A DNA stretch of 64,000 nt from Oxalobacteraceae bacterium OTU3CINTB1 (GCA_024123955.1 CP099652.1:2294001-2358000), one strand, 5' to 3'. Counted from the first letter of the stretch, positions 50,001 through 60,693 are shown. The notes: generated by a model not told the origin, from the sequence alone. Numbers and translations: made by a program.

Positions 50001-50252
50001 GGCGTCGGCCTTCACGGACTGCGCACGCCGTACGGTCCGCTCAGCTACAAGCTGGCTGCCGCCGCCGGCACGCTCTCTTTAACTGTCGATGCCATGCAAC
50101 GTAAACCTCCCGGCGGCGTGGTTTTCACCTGGCCGTGGGACACGGCGCCCGGCGAGGCCACGCTAAACGGCAAACCGGTGCCATGGAAAAACCGGCAGAT
50201 CAGGATCGATAGCCTGCCGGCGGTGCTGAAAATGAATGGCGCATCGTTATAA
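47088..50252 (+). CDS. Secreted multidomain protein with CBM-like and discoidin-like modules and an (alpha/alpha)-barrel core; putative new glycoside hydrolase
   Basis: 1054 residues; no enzyme family recognised with confidence. A signal peptide (about 1-21) is followed by a carbohydrate-binding-like beta-sandwich (about 27-185), an F5/8-type-C discoidin-like module (about 190-310, with YIRLVLRDGPSS), a large beta-sandwich (about 315-600) and a helical region (about 610-950) that looks like an (alpha/alpha)6 barrel of the GH15/GH37/GH63 kind. Acidic candidates are D635 in SWIRDGAM (W at 632) and the DD pair in SYWDDFWAMRG (near 763). A short beta domain ends the protein. It lies inside the glucan operon with ATGA overlap to the permease and 24 bp to the GH1 gene. 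It probably trims or debranches the imported glucan in the periplasm (inference). Confidence 0.75.
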   Translation: MRLIHLLAAGLVAALMSAAVASEPPRVLDDFSSVDAWQAQASDGVQSTASAADGGLRLDFDFAGKGGYAFVRRALPLDLPENYEISFYVRADAPVNHFEFKMTDASGDNVWWFPQQNYSFPKEWQLVRIKKRQVLFAWGPTKDRDLKRADRIEFVVSAGSGGGKGSVYVKQLTMRALPRVPDTWPKPVAQASSHLAGGAAALAVDGDAGTRRVGTKSKSEPQRLTIDLGSEREFGGLVLHWQGRRYASNYDIELSSDGRQWRLARRVVAGNGGDDPLRLAESEARYIRLVLRDGPSSAYALAEVELKDLAWGATPNQFLEGVARGAQRGFYPRGFSGQQPYWTLVGVDGGGDHSALISEDGALEAKQGGYSVEPFVRDGNRLVTWADVKVSQSLQDGYLPVPSVLWRHPDWTLSITAAADGTPASSQLLAKYELKNFGATARRMQLVLAVRPFQVNAPRQFLNTPGGFSAIHDLRWDGKTITINGDSKIHPLQAPAGVALSSFDGGLLPGASPAKSGMRSLHDETGMASAAMTYEVVLPPRGSVVIGAVLPMAGGPAALTIPSASRNAAAWLTEHQEAAAAGWRDKLNRVTLKVPAAGQHMADTLRSSLAHMLMTREGPSLQPGTRSYRRSWIRDGAMMSEALLRLGQADIAADYLRWYAPYQFDNGKVPCCVDRRGADPVPENDSHGQLIFLAAELYRYTQDKTALADVWPRVDAAARYMETLRQSERGEANRTSERRAFYGLMPASISHEGYSEKPMHSYWDDFWAMRGYKDAVHIAAALGKTDDGQRLALARDEFRRDLYASLDAATVAHGIDYLPGAAELGDFDPTSSTIALTPGGEQQFLPPALLRPTYEKYWDFFLARRDGRKAWEDYTPYELRNVSAFVRLGWRERAAELLDYFYADQRPAKWNQWAEVLGRDMRQPRFVGDMPHGWISSDYIRAALDSFAYEREADQALLLAEGVPVDWLRGEGVGLHGLRTPYGPLSYKLAAAAGTLSLTVDAMQRKPPGGVVFTWPWDTAPGEATLNGKPVPWKNRQIRIDSLPAVLKMNGASL

Positions 50253-50276
50253 CTTCGAGATCACAAGGATCATCAA

Positions 50277-51650
50277 ATGAGTAAATCCATCCAGTTTCCC
50301 GCCGACTTTTTGTGGGGGAGCGCGACGTCGGCGTATCAGATCGAAGGTTCGCCGCTGGCCGATGGCGCGGGGCCGAGCATCTGGCAGCGCTTCTGCGCGG
50401 TGCCGGGCAATGTGCGCGACGGCGACAACGGCGACGTCGCCTGCGACCATTACAACCGCTACAAGGAGGACGTCGCGCTGATGGTGAAGCTGGGACTGAA
50501 AGCCTATCGCTTCAGTGTGTCGTGGAGCCGCATCCTGCCGCAGGGGCGCGGCGCCGTGAATCAGGCCGGCCTGGACTTCTACAGCCGTTTGATCGACGAG
50601 CTGCTTGCCAACGGCATCGAGCCGATGCTCACGCTGTACCACTGGGATTTGCCCGCGGCGCTGGACGATCGGGGCGGCTGGCTCAATCCCGACATCGCCG
50701 ACTGGTTCACCGACTATGCGCGGGTACTGTTCCAGGCCTTCGATGGGCGGGTCAAGTCGTGGGCAACGCTCAACGAGCCTTGGGTGGTCACCGATGGCGG
50801 CTACCTGCACGGCACCTTGGCGCCTGGCCATCGCAGCGTGCACGAGGCGGCGCTGGCCAGTCACAACCTGATGCGGGCGCACGGCAGTGCCGTCAAGGCC
50901 TATCGGGAAATAGGCAGGCATCAAATCGGCATCGTCGTCAATATCGAACCTAAATATCCGGCCAGCCAGTCGCAGGCCGATCTCGACGCCACGCGCCGCG
51001 CGGACGCCTACATGAACCGCCAGTACCTCGATCCGATCTTCCTCGGCGCCTATCCGCCGGAGCTCAAGCAGATGTTCGGCGAGGCTTGGCCTGACTGGCC
51101 GGCCGCCGACTTCGAGTTGATCGGCCAGAAGCTGGATTTCGTCGGAATCAACTATTACACCCGCAGCGTGGTGCGCGACGAGCCCTCCAATTGGCCGCTG
51201 AAAGTGGCGCCGGTCCGCCAGACCCAGGCCACCTACACGGAGACGGGATGGGAAGTCTTCCCGCAGGGGCTGACCGATACGCTGGTCAACTTCAAACGGC
51301 TGTACGGCGACACGCCGCTGTACGTGATGGAGAACGGTTCGGCGTTCTACGATCCGCCGCAGGCCGAGGGTGGTCGGGTGCACGATCCGCTGCGCGTCGA
51401 TTGCCTGCGCAAGAATATGGGCGCCATCAGCGCCGCGCTGGAAGCGGGCGTCGATTTGCGGGGCTACATGGTATGGTCGCTGCTGGACAATCTGGAGTGG
51501 TCGCTGGGCTTCTCCAAGCGCTTCGGCATCATCCACGTTAATTTTGAAACGCAGCAGCGCACATTGAAAGACAGCGCCATGCTGTACGCCGATATCGTCG
51601 CCAGTAATGGCGCCTGTCTCAATCAAACAGCCGGAAAGCACCATGAATAA
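50277..51650 (+). CDS. GH1 beta-glucosidase
   Basis: 457 residues, no signal peptide, so cytoplasmic. The TIM barrel with N-terminal FPADFLWGSATSAYQIEG carries the acid/base E167 in TLNEP and the nucleophile E352 in VMENG. The usual nucleophile context is [IVT]TENG, so the Met before Glu is a small departure. It would hydrolyse short beta-glucosides such as sophorose to glucose. RBS AAGGA lies 8 bp upstream. It overlaps the GH94 gene by 8 bp. Confidence 0.94.
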   Translation: MSKSIQFPADFLWGSATSAYQIEGSPLADGAGPSIWQRFCAVPGNVRDGDNGDVACDHYNRYKEDVALMVKLGLKAYRFSVSWSRILPQGRGAVNQAGLDFYSRLIDELLANGIEPMLTLYHWDLPAALDDRGGWLNPDIADWFTDYARVLFQAFDGRVKSWATLNEPWVVTDGGYLHGTLAPGHRSVHEAALASHNLMRAHGSAVKAYREIGRHQIGIVVNIEPKYPASQSQADLDATRRADAYMNRQYLDPIFLGAYPPELKQMFGEAWPDWPAADFELIGQKLDFVGINYYTRSVVRDEPSNWPLKVAPVRQTQATYTETGWEVFPQGLTDTLVNFKRLYGDTPLYVMENGSAFYDPPQAEGGRVHDPLRVDCLRKNMGAISAALEAGVDLRGYMVWSLLDNLEWSLGFSKRFGIIHVNFETQQRTLKDSAMLYADIVASNGACLNQTAGKHHE

Positions 51651-54600
51651 TCGTTTAGAAAACACCTTTGCGCGTGAAACGCGACTGCTCTCCAACGGTA
51701 GCTTCACCACGCTGATCACGGGCGCCGGCGCTGGTTTCAGCCGGGTCGGCGACATGGCCTTGTCGCGCTGGAGCGGCGACCGCATCGAGGACGGCGAGGG
51801 CTACTTCATCTATCTGCGCGACACCGTCAGCGGCGAGGTATGGTCACTGGGCTTGCAGCCTGGCGGGCCGGGGGACGCGGTCAGGACTTCCGGCGGCGAG
51901 GCTGGCAGCTTCTGGATCGGCGTCTCGGCGCATGGCATCGCGGCCCACATGGAGATCGCCGTCGATCCCGCGCGTGACGTCGAACTGCGCAGCGTGGTGC
52001 TCAAGAATACCGGTTCGACCGAGCGTCATATCGAGGTGACCAGCTATCTGGAAGTGGTGTTGAATCGACAAGCGGATGAAGCCTCCCATCCGGCTTTCTC
52101 CAAATTGTTCGTGCAGACCGAGCATGACGCCGCCACGGGCGCCTTGCTGGCACGGCGCAGGCCGCGCGGCGAGGGCGATGCGGCGCTGTGGATGATACAT
52201 GCCGCCGCCGGTGGCGCGGCTGCGGGCTTTGAGACCGATCGTACGCGCTTTGTTGGACGCGGACGGGAGCTGCGCTCGCCGGCCGGCATGGACGGAGAAC
52301 TGTCCGGCACCGCCGGAAATGTGCTCGATCCGGCATTCAGCTTGCGCCGCGCGTTAACGCTGGCGCCGGGCGCGCACACCAGCGTGGCGTTTATCCTGGG
52401 TGCTGCAGACAGTCGCGAGAAAGCGCTCGCGTTGGCCGGCGGCCTGGAACCGGCGGATCGCGCGCCGATCAATGCCGCCCGCGCCGCCCAGCAGGCGCTG
52501 GAGCAACGACTGGGTTTGAGTTCGGACGAGGCGACCTATTTGCAGCGGTTGGCGGGTGCGATGCTGTATGGCGAGCCTGCGGTACGCGCGCCGCGCCATA
52601 CCGCGCGTGAGATTGAAGCTTCCGCCGATATCGCTGCCGTTGTGTCGTCCTACGATCTTCCCGCCGGGCCGTTGGCTATCGCGTGGGTCGATGGCGCCGA
52701 CGACGCCAATGCAGGTTTGCTGCTGCGTGCTCGCGCTTATTGGGCCGCACACGGATGGATGGTCGATCTTTTACTGCTGGATGGTGACGGCTCTTACAAG
52801 GATGCGGAAGGCGTCCATGTGCGCAAACCGGAAAGGTTCAACAAGCAGGATCTCGCCTTGATCGAAATGACCGCGCTGCTGGTCGTTCGCGGCAGGATGC
52901 CGGTGCTGGATGCCGATGTCGCCCCGTCCGCCGCCCAGCCGCCTGCCACGCGCACGACGGATCCGGATGGGCCGACGACGGTGCCCGGCCGCGCCGTGCT
53001 GCATCACTTCAATGGCTATGGCGGGTTCACAGATGCGGGCGACGAGTACGTCATTCGCATGGATTGGGACGCGACCAATGGATTGCGTCGTCCGCCGCTG
53101 GCCTGGACCAATGCCATCTCGAACGAGGAATTCGGTTTTCTCGTCAGCGAAAGCGGCTCCGGCTATACCTGGAGCCGCAACAGTCGCATTCACCGTTTGA
53201 CACCATGGTCCAACGATCCGATACGCGATCCGCATGGCGAGGCGCTGTACCTGCGCGACGAGGACAGTGGCCAATACTGGTCACCGGTGCCCGGTCCGGC
53301 CCCGGCGCGCGCGGGATACGAGGCGGCGCACGGCTTTGGCTACACGCGCTTCAATCACTTCAGCCATGGCCTTGAGCAGGAAACGGTGATGTTCGTGCCG
53401 CGCCACGATCCGGTGAAGATTGTTCGCGTGCGGGTGACCAATCGCGACCCGGTTGCGCGCCGGGTGTCGATGTTCTCGTATCAGCGGCTGGTGCTGGGCG
53501 GTACGCCGGCCGAGAGCAGCCGTTTTGTTATCACGGAGTGGGATGCCTCGGGCGCGCTGCTGGCGACCAATCCGCTCGCCGGCCAGTTCGCCGACGGTGT
53601 TACGTTTGCCGCCGCGTTGCCGGGTGATGGCGCGACGGTGCATCACAGCGCCGACCGCGACGTCTTCATCGGCCAGCACGGCGACCTTGCCAAGCCAGCC
53701 GCGCTGGCCGCCGCACGATTGGATGGCGCGTCAGGCGCTGGCCTCGACCCATGCGCTGCGCTCCAGACGACGCATGAACTGGCGCCGGGTGCGACGCTGG
53801 AATGGGTTGTGCTGCTGGGCGAGACGCGGGAGCGCGCGACCGCGCTGGAATTGGTGGGACGCTACGCCGCGCCGGGTGCGGTGCAGCGGGCATTCGACGA
53901 GATCACTGCTTTCTGGCGCCACACCGTCGGCGCGGTACAAGTGAGCACGCCGGTGCCGGCCATTGATTTGATGCAGAACGGTTGGCTGGCCTACCAGAAT
54001 CTGAGTTGCCGCATTTGGGGGCGCTCGGCGTTCTACCAGTCCGGCGGCGCATTGGGCTATCGCGACCAGTTGCAGGACTCGAGTGCGATGATCTATGCCC
54101 GCCCCGACTTGACGCGTCAGCAGATCCGTATCCATGCTGCGCACCAGTTTGTCGAAGGCGATGTCCTGCACTGGTGGCATACGGCGCCAATGGAACGCGG
54201 GCTGCGCACGCGCTTCTCCGACGACCTGCTTTGGCTGCCGTACGTCGCCGCCTTCTACATCAAAACCACCGGCGACTGGAGCGTGCTCGATGAAGTCGAA
54301 CCATTCCTGACTGCGCCGCTGCTGGAGGAGGGCGAGGACGAGGTCTATCTGAAACCGTCGCTGTCGGGCGAAAGTGCCGTCGTCTACGAGCATTGTTGCC
54401 GCGCGCTGGACCGCTCGCTGACGCAGGGCGCGCACGGCTTGCCGCTGATGGGCACGGGCGACTGGAACGACGGCATGAACCGCGTCGGCCGCGAAGGGCG
54501 CGGCGAAAGCGTATGGATGGGCTTTTTCCTGTCGCGCATCATCAAGGATTTCCTGCCGATCTGCGAGCAGCGCGGCGATACCGCGCGCGTTGCCATCTAC

Positions 54601-55443
54601 AGCGCCTACCACGATCATCTGGACCACGCGCTGAACGATGGCGGCTGGGACGGCGAATGGTATCGCCGCGCCTATTACGACAACGGTGCCGTCATCGGTT
54701 CCAAGGACAGCGACGAGTGCCAGATCGACGCGCTGGCGCAGGCGTGGGCTGTGATCTCCGAAGCGGCGCCGCCGGCACGCGCCGCGCAGGCGCTGGACGC
54801 GCTGGAGCAGCGGCTGGTGTCCGAGCAGGATGGTCTGATACGGCTGCTGACGCCTGCTTTCGTCAATACGCCCAACGATCCTGGCTACATCAAGGGCTAT
54901 GTGGCGGGCGTGCGCGAAAACGGCGGCCAGTATACCCATGCCGCGTGCTGGGTGGTGCGGGCGATGGCCGAAGCGGGTCGTCGCGATCGCGCGGCGCGGC
55001 TGCTGGAGATGCTCAGCCCTGTGACCCATGCGCGCGACATGGCGGCGGTGGCGGTGTACCAGGTCGAACCGTATGTCATCGCGGCCGACGTCTATGGCGA
55101 GGCGCCGCACGTGGGACGCGGCGGTTGGACCTGGTACACGGGATCGTCCGGCTGGATGTACCGGGTGGGCCTGGAGTCGGTGCTGGGTTTCAGTATCGAA
55201 GGCGGGGACACGATCGTGATGGCCCCACGCATTCCGGACGATTGGCCGGAATTCAGTATCCGCCATCAGTTGCCCGACGGCGGCGGCAGCTACGAGATCA
55301 AGGTGCTTAATCCCGACCGTCGCGCCAACGATGTTGTTTCGGTGACCCTTGACGGCACGGCACTCGCGGCCGACGACGGTGTGGCGCGAATTCCGCTGCT
55401 GCGCGATGGCGCGGCCCACCGCGTCGAACTGGTGTTGGGTTGA
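51643..55443 (+). CDS. GH94 phosphorylase-type protein, probable 1,2-beta-oligoglucan phosphorylase
   Basis: 1266 residues, no signal peptide or membrane segment. Two GH94 N-terminal-type beta-sandwiches are visible (about 10-300, LSNGSFTTLITGAGAGFSRV, and about 460-760, FNGYGGFTDAGDEYVIR), followed by the (alpha/alpha)6 catalytic domain with ALGYRDQLQDSSAMIY and GTGDWNDGMN, in which D943 is the expected general acid. The layout matches the C-terminal half of cyclic beta-1,2-glucan synthase (NdvB/ChvB) and 1,2-beta-oligoglucan phosphorylases (about 1110 residues), but lacks the GT84 and membrane part, so a catabolic phosphorylase is favoured: sophoro-oligosaccharide plus phosphate gives glucose-1-phosphate. 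ATG 51643 is preceded by GGAAAG. Confidence 0.88.
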   Translation: MNNRLENTFARETRLLSNGSFTTLITGAGAGFSRVGDMALSRWSGDRIEDGEGYFIYLRDTVSGEVWSLGLQPGGPGDAVRTSGGEAGSFWIGVSAHGIAAHMEIAVDPARDVELRSVVLKNTGSTERHIEVTSYLEVVLNRQADEASHPAFSKLFVQTEHDAATGALLARRRPRGEGDAALWMIHAAAGGAAAGFETDRTRFVGRGRELRSPAGMDGELSGTAGNVLDPAFSLRRALTLAPGAHTSVAFILGAADSREKALALAGGLEPADRAPINAARAAQQALEQRLGLSSDEATYLQRLAGAMLYGEPAVRAPRHTAREIEASADIAAVVSSYDLPAGPLAIAWVDGADDANAGLLLRARAYWAAHGWMVDLLLLDGDGSYKDAEGVHVRKPERFNKQDLALIEMTALLVVRGRMPVLDADVAPSAAQPPATRTTDPDGPTTVPGRAVLHHFNGYGGFTDAGDEYVIRMDWDATNGLRRPPLAWTNAISNEEFGFLVSESGSGYTWSRNSRIHRLTPWSNDPIRDPHGEALYLRDEDSGQYWSPVPGPAPARAGYEAAHGFGYTRFNHFSHGLEQETVMFVPRHDPVKIVRVRVTNRDPVARRVSMFSYQRLVLGGTPAESSRFVITEWDASGALLATNPLAGQFADGVTFAAALPGDGATVHHSADRDVFIGQHGDLAKPAALAAARLDGASGAGLDPCAALQTTHELAPGATLEWVVLLGETRERATALELVGRYAAPGAVQRAFDEITAFWRHTVGAVQVSTPVPAIDLMQNGWLAYQNLSCRIWGRSAFYQSGGALGYRDQLQDSSAMIYARPDLTRQQIRIHAAHQFVEGDVLHWWHTAPMERGLRTRFSDDLLWLPYVAAFYIKTTGDWSVLDEVEPFLTAPLLEEGEDEVYLKPSLSGESAVVYEHCCRALDRSLTQGAHGLPLMGTGDWNDGMNRVGREGRGESVWMGFFLSRIIKDFLPICEQRGDTARVAIYSAYHDHLDHALNDGGWDGEWYRRAYYDNGAVIGSKDSDECQIDALAQAWAVISEAAPPARAAQALDALEQRLVSEQDGLIRLLTPAFVNTPNDPGYIKGYVAGVRENGGQYTHAACWVVRAMAEAGRRDRAARLLEMLSPVTHARDMAAVAVYQVEPYVIAADVYGEAPHVGRGGWTWYTGSSGWMYRVGLESVLGFSIEGGDTIVMAPRIPDDWPEFSIRHQLPDGGGSYEIKVLNPDRRANDVVSVTLDGTALAADDGVARIPLLRDGAAHRVELVLG

Positions 55444-55452
55444 GGGGAAGTC

Positions 55453-56550
<1,098 letters not shown>

Positions 56551-56622
56551 GCCTGGATCGTGCGACTTCGCTGGCGCCGTCCGGTATCATAGGCCTTACC
56601 GATACCGATCATGGAGTTGCGA

Positions 56623-57570
56623 ATGCGCTGTAAATTAATGCTGTCATTGCTGGTGCTGTCCTTTGCCGCCCACGCGGGCAGTTACACCGAACGCGCTGTC
56701 ACGCAGGCCGTCGCCGGCGGCACGCTGTATGGCACCGAGTTGATACCGGGGGGCGGCGCCAAGGTGCCGGTGGTGCTGCTGCACTCCGGTTCCGGCCCGA
56801 CGGACCGCGACGGCAATAGCGAAGCGGCTTCGCTGCTCAATAATTCACTGCGCATGCTGGCCGAATCGCTGGCGCAGCAAGGCATTGCGACGGTGCGCTA
56901 CGATAAGCGCGGCGTCGCTTCCAGCGCCGGCTTGGTCAAGGAGGAATCCGATCTGCGGCTCGATAGCTATGTCGACGACGCCGTGGTGTGGATGCGCCAA
57001 CTGCGCGCCGACAAGCGGTTCTCGAAGGTGGTGATGGCGGGGCACAGCGAAGGCGCGCTGATCGCGCTGGTGGCGTGCCAGCGCGCCAAGGCGGATGCCT
57101 GCGTGTCGATCTCCGGCCCCGGCCACCCATTGGCCGACATCCTGCGTGACCAACTCAAGCCCAAGCTGCCGCCCGCGCTGGCCGGCGCAAACGAACGCGT
57201 ACTGGTCGCGCTGGAGCAGGGCAAGGCGGTGGAGGATGTGCCGCCGGAGCTGATGATGCTGTACCGGCCGTCGGTGCAGCCGTATTTGATATCGTCCTTC
57301 AAGACCGATCCGCGCAAGGCGATCGCCGCGCTGAAAATGCCGGTGCTGATCGCGCAGGGCACGACCGACATCCAGGTCGCCGTGAAGGAGGCGCAGGCGC
57401 TCTCGGAGGCCGCGCCGTCGGCCAAGCTGGTGACCATCGAGGGCATGAATCACGTGCTGAAAATGGTACCCGCCGATCCCGCCGCGCAACGGGCATCGTA
57501 TAGCGATCCAAATCTGCCGCTGGCCCCGCAATTGAGCGAGGCCGTGGCGGCGTTTGTCAAACAGCGCTGA
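56623..57570 (+). CDS. Secreted alpha/beta hydrolase
   Basis: About 315 residues. Signal peptide (ends SFAAHAG), then the alpha/beta-hydrolase fold: oxyanion segment VVLLHSGSGPTDRDGNS, YDKRGVASS, the nucleophile elbow GHSEGAL with the Ser nucleophile, and the late His in EGMNHVLK. It resembles S9/esterase-like 'alpha/beta fold' periplasmic proteins of unknown substrate. I start at ATG 56623 because GGAG sits 6 bp before it; ATG 56611 is an alternative that would put that site inside the gene. It follows the glucan operon by 72 bp and converges with pirin. Confidence 0.85.
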   Translation: MRCKLMLSLLVLSFAAHAGSYTERAVTQAVAGGTLYGTELIPGGGAKVPVVLLHSGSGPTDRDGNSEAASLLNNSLRMLAESLAQQGIATVRYDKRGVASSAGLVKEESDLRLDSYVDDAVVWMRQLRADKRFSKVVMAGHSEGALIALVACQRAKADACVSISGPGHPLADILRDQLKPKLPPALAGANERVLVALEQGKAVEDVPPELMMLYRPSVQPYLISSFKTDPRKAIAALKMPVLIAQGTTDIQVAVKEAQALSEAAPSAKLVTIEGMNHVLKMVPADPAAQRASYSDPNLPLAPQLSEAVAAFVKQR

Positions 57571-57576
57571 CGTAAC

Positions 57577-58602
57577 TTAGCGGTCGCGCCGTTCGACCTT
57601 GCCGTCGGTGTGGCGGGCGAAGCGCGTTGGGTCGTCGCCGTGCACCGGGGCGCCGTCCGGCCACGGCCAGCCACCGAAGCCGGTCTGCCGGTAGTCTGCG
57701 TGGGCCTGGCGGATTTCCTGTTCGCTGTTCATCACGAACGGTCCCGATTGCACCACCGGTTCGCCGATCGGCCGTCCTTGCAGAATCAGGAATTGCGCCT
57801 TGCCGGCGGCGCCATTCACCAGCAGCAAAGGCGCATCGGTGCGCAAGTCGTTGGCGCTGCGCGATGCCAGTGGCTGGCCGCCAAGGCTGGCGCCTTCGCC
57901 GTCGAAATAATACAGTGCGCGTTTGGTGTCGGCACCGCGCGCGGGCGGCAGGGTCCATTCCGCGCCGGGCTCCATCGTCACCACCCAGATCGCGAGGTCG
58001 CTTTCCTCGGCGGCGGCCCAGGAATCCGGCGGCGGGGGCAGGGCATGCAGAGCCTCCACGCGACCGGCCACGCAAACCACCTCCGTGCGCGCGCCGTTGG
58101 CGTCGACCACGGTTTCCCGGGGAACGTCTTCGGACCACAGCATGGTGAAGTGCGGCTCGGCGAACTTGCTGCGGGCCGGCAGGTTAAGCCAAATCTGGAA
58201 CAGTTCGAGCGGATTGCCGTCCTCCGTCTTCAGCAGCGGGAACATCTCCGAGTGGACGATGCCGCGTCCCGCCGTCAGCCACTGCACGTCGCCGGCGCCG
58301 AAGCGCGCCGCCGCGCCCAACGAATCGGCATGATCGATCAGGCCATGTCGGACGATGGTTACCGTCTCGAAGCCGCGATGCGGGTGGCCGGGAAAGCCCG
58401 GCACCTGTTCGCCGTGGTACATATTCCAGCCGTCGACATTCATGAAGTCCTGGCCCAGGCGGCGCCCCGCCAGCGAGGCGGCGGGACCGAACTTGCCGTC
58501 GCCCTTGGGGTAGTTGTCCACGTGGTGGACGCAAAACAGGAACGGGTCCATGGTCGCCCACGGGGAGCCCAATGGGCCGCTGCTTAAAATCGGATTCGTC
58601 AT
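57577..58602 (-). CDS. Pirin family protein
   Basis: 341 residues. Bicupin with the pirin metal site pattern HPHRGFETVT and GDVQWLTAGRGIVHSEM; an Fe-dependent quercetinase-like or redox-sensing role is known for some members, not assignable here. The ATG at 58602 is preferred over an upstream TTG (58611). It is 9 bp downstream of uvrB in the same direction, so possibly co-transcribed. Confidence 0.9.
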   Translation of the reverse strand: MTNPILSSGPLGSPWATMDPFLFCVHHVDNYPKGDGKFGPAASLAGRRLGQDFMNVDGWNMYHGEQVPGFPGHPHRGFETVTIVRHGLIDHADSLGAAARFGAGDVQWLTAGRGIVHSEMFPLLKTEDGNPLELFQIWLNLPARSKFAEPHFTMLWSEDVPRETVVDANGARTEVVCVAGRVEALHALPPPPDSWAAAEESDLAIWVVTMEPGAEWTLPPARGADTKRALYYFDGEGASLGGQPLASRSANDLRTDAPLLLVNGAAGKAQFLILQGRPIGEPVVQSGPFVMNSEQEIRQAHADYRQTGFGGWPWPDGAPVHGDDPTRFARHTDGKVERRDR

Positions 58603-58611
58603 AGGTGCCAA

Positions 58612-60693
58612 TCAGTTCGGGGTGGGCAGTGTGTCCGCGCCGGGCGCGCCGAACAGCTGCTGTTTGAGGCCATGCAGCTGGTCGCGCACCTGCGCGGCCT
58701 TTTCGAACTCCAGGTTCTTGGCGTGATCGAGCATCGCCTTCTCCAGGCGCTTGATCTCCTTGCTGATCTGCTTCTCGCTCATCGACTCGTACTTGGCCGC
58801 CTCCTGCGCTACCTGCCGGTTCTCGCGCGCGTCCTGCGGGCTATAGACGCCGTCGATCATATCCTTGATGATCTTGCTCACGCCGCGCGGCACGATGCCG
58901 TTGGCGGCGTTGAATTCGATCTGCTTGGCGCGCCGGCGCTCGGTCTCGCCGATGGCGCGTTCCATCGAGTCTGTCATGCGGTCGGCGTACAGCAGCGCCA
59001 CGCCGTTGAGGTTACGCGCGGCGCGGCCGATGGTCTGGATCAGCGAACGTTCGGAGCGCAGGAAGCCTTCCTTGTCGGCGTCCAGGATCGCCACCAGCGA
59101 CACCTCCGGCAAATCGAGGCCCTCGCGCAGCAGGTTGATCCCCACCAGCACGTCGAAGGTGCCGATGCGCAGGTCGCGCAGCAGCTCGACCCGCTCCACC
59201 GTCTCGATGTCGCTGTGCAGGTAGCGTACCTTGATGCCATGGTCGCTCAGGAATTCGGTCAGCTGCTCGGACATGCGCTTGGTCAGCGTGGTCACCAGCA
59301 CGCGCTCGTTCTTGGCGACGCGGTCGGTGATCTCGGACATCAGGTCCTCAACCTGCGAACGGGCGGGGCGCACGATGATCAGCGGATCGACCAGGCCTGT
59401 CGGCCGCACCACCTGCTCGACCACCTGGTCGGCGTGCGTGTTTTCGTAGTCGGCCGGCGTGGCGGAGACGAAAATCGTCTGCCGCATCTTCTGTTCGAAT
59501 TCCTCGAACTTCAACGGCCGGTTGTCCAGCGCCGACGGCAGGCGGAAGCCGTAGTCCACCAGATTGGTCTTGCGCGAGCGGTCGCCGTTGTACATGGCGC
59601 TCAGCTGCCCGATCAACACATGCGACTCGTCGAGGAACATCAACGCGTCCTTCGGCAGGTAATCGACCAAAGTCGGCGGCGGCTCGCCCGGCATGGCGCC
59701 GCTCAGGTGGCGCGAGTAGTTCTCGATGCCCTTGGTGAAGCCGATTTCGGCCATCATCTCCAGATCGAAGCGGGTGCGCTGCTCGATGCGCTGTTCTTCA
59801 ATCAGCTTGTTCTCCTTGCGGAAAAACTCCAGGCGGTCGCGCAGTTCGAGCTTGATGCTCTCGATCGCGCGCAGCACGGTCGAACGCGGCGTGACGTAAT
59901 GCGAGCCGGGATAGACGGTGAAGCGCGGGATCTTCTGCTTGACGCGGCCCGTCAGCGGATCGAACAGCTGGATCGATTCCAGCTCGTCGCCGAACATGTC
60001 GAGGCGCACCGCCAGCTCCGCATTCTCGGCCGGGAAGATGTCGAGCGTATCGCCGCGCACGCGGAAGGTGCCGCGGCCGAAATCGACCTCGTTGCGCGTG
60101 TACTGCATCTGGATCAGGCGCGCGATGATGTCGCGCTGCGAGACGCGGTCCTTCTGGCGCAAGGTCAGAATCATCTGGTGGTACTCGTTGGGATTACCGA
60201 TACCGTAGATGGCCGACACGGTGGCGACGATGATGACGTCGCGCCGCTCCATCAGCGACTTGGTGCACGACAGGCGCATCTGCTCGATGTGCTCATTGAT
60301 GGACGAATCCTTTTCGATGAACAGGTCGCGCTGCGGCACGTAGGCTTCCGGCTGATAGTAATCGTAGTACGAGACGAAGTATTCGACCGCATTCTCGGGG
60401 AAGAACTCGCGGAACTCCGAGTACAGCTGGGCGGCCAGCGTTTTATTCGGCGCGAACACGATCGCAGGACGGCCCTTGCGGGCGATCACGTTGGCCATCG
60501 TGTAGGTCTTGCCGGAGCCGGTCACGCCGAGCAAGGTCTGGAAGAACAGGCCGTCGTCGATGCCTTCGCACAGCTTGTCGATCGCCACCGGCTGGTCGCC
60601 GGCGGGCGGGAAGGGCTGGTGCAATTTGAACGGCGAATCCGGGAAGGTAATAACCGTTGCCTTAGGGGTATCTACTACTGGTAATTCAGCCAT
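58612..60693 (-). CDS. uvrB: Excinuclease ABC subunit UvrB
   Basis: 693 residues. Damage-verifying helicase-like subunit of nucleotide excision repair. Walker A GVTGSGKT (56-63), the beta-hairpin region [21 protein letters not shown] (first 20 of it typical), DEAD-box-like [13 protein letters not shown], and the C-terminal UVR domain that binds UvrC are present. The start [10 protein letters not shown] is at the conserved distance from [14 protein letters not shown]. The frame stays open for a further 450 codons upstream only because it runs antisense through the aminotransferase gene. No LexA-type CTGT-N8-ACAG site is seen in 60694-60807. Confidence 0.97.
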   Translation of the reverse strand: MAELPVVDTPKATVITFPDSPFKLHQPFPPAGDQPVAIDKLCEGIDDGLFFQTLLGVTGSGKTYTMANVIARKGRPAIVFAPNKTLAAQLYSEFREFFPENAVEYFVSYYDYYQPEAYVPQRDLFIEKDSSINEHIEQMRLSCTKSLMERRDVIIVATVSAIYGIGNPNEYHQMILTLRQKDRVSQRDIIARLIQMQYTRNEVDFGRGTFRVRGDTLDIFPAENAELAVRLDMFGDELESIQLFDPLTGRVKQKIPRFTVYPGSHYVTPRSTVLRAIESIKLELRDRLEFFRKENKLIEEQRIEQRTRFDLEMMAEIGFTKGIENYSRHLSGAMPGEPPPTLVDYLPKDALMFLDESHVLIGQLSAMYNGDRSRKTNLVDYGFRLPSALDNRPLKFEEFEQKMRQTIFVSATPADYENTHADQVVEQVVRPTGLVDPLIIVRPARSQVEDLMSEITDRVAKNERVLVTTLTKRMSEQLTEFLSDHGIKVRYLHSDIETVERVELLRDLRIGTFDVLVGINLLREGLDLPEVSLVAILDADKEGFLRSERSLIQTIGRAARNLNGVALLYADRMTDSMERAIGETERRRAKQIEFNAANGIVPRGVSKIIKDMIDGVYSPQDARENRQVAQEAAKYESMSEKQISKEIKRLEKAMLDHAKNLEFEKAAQVRDQLHGLKQQLFGAPGADTLPTPN

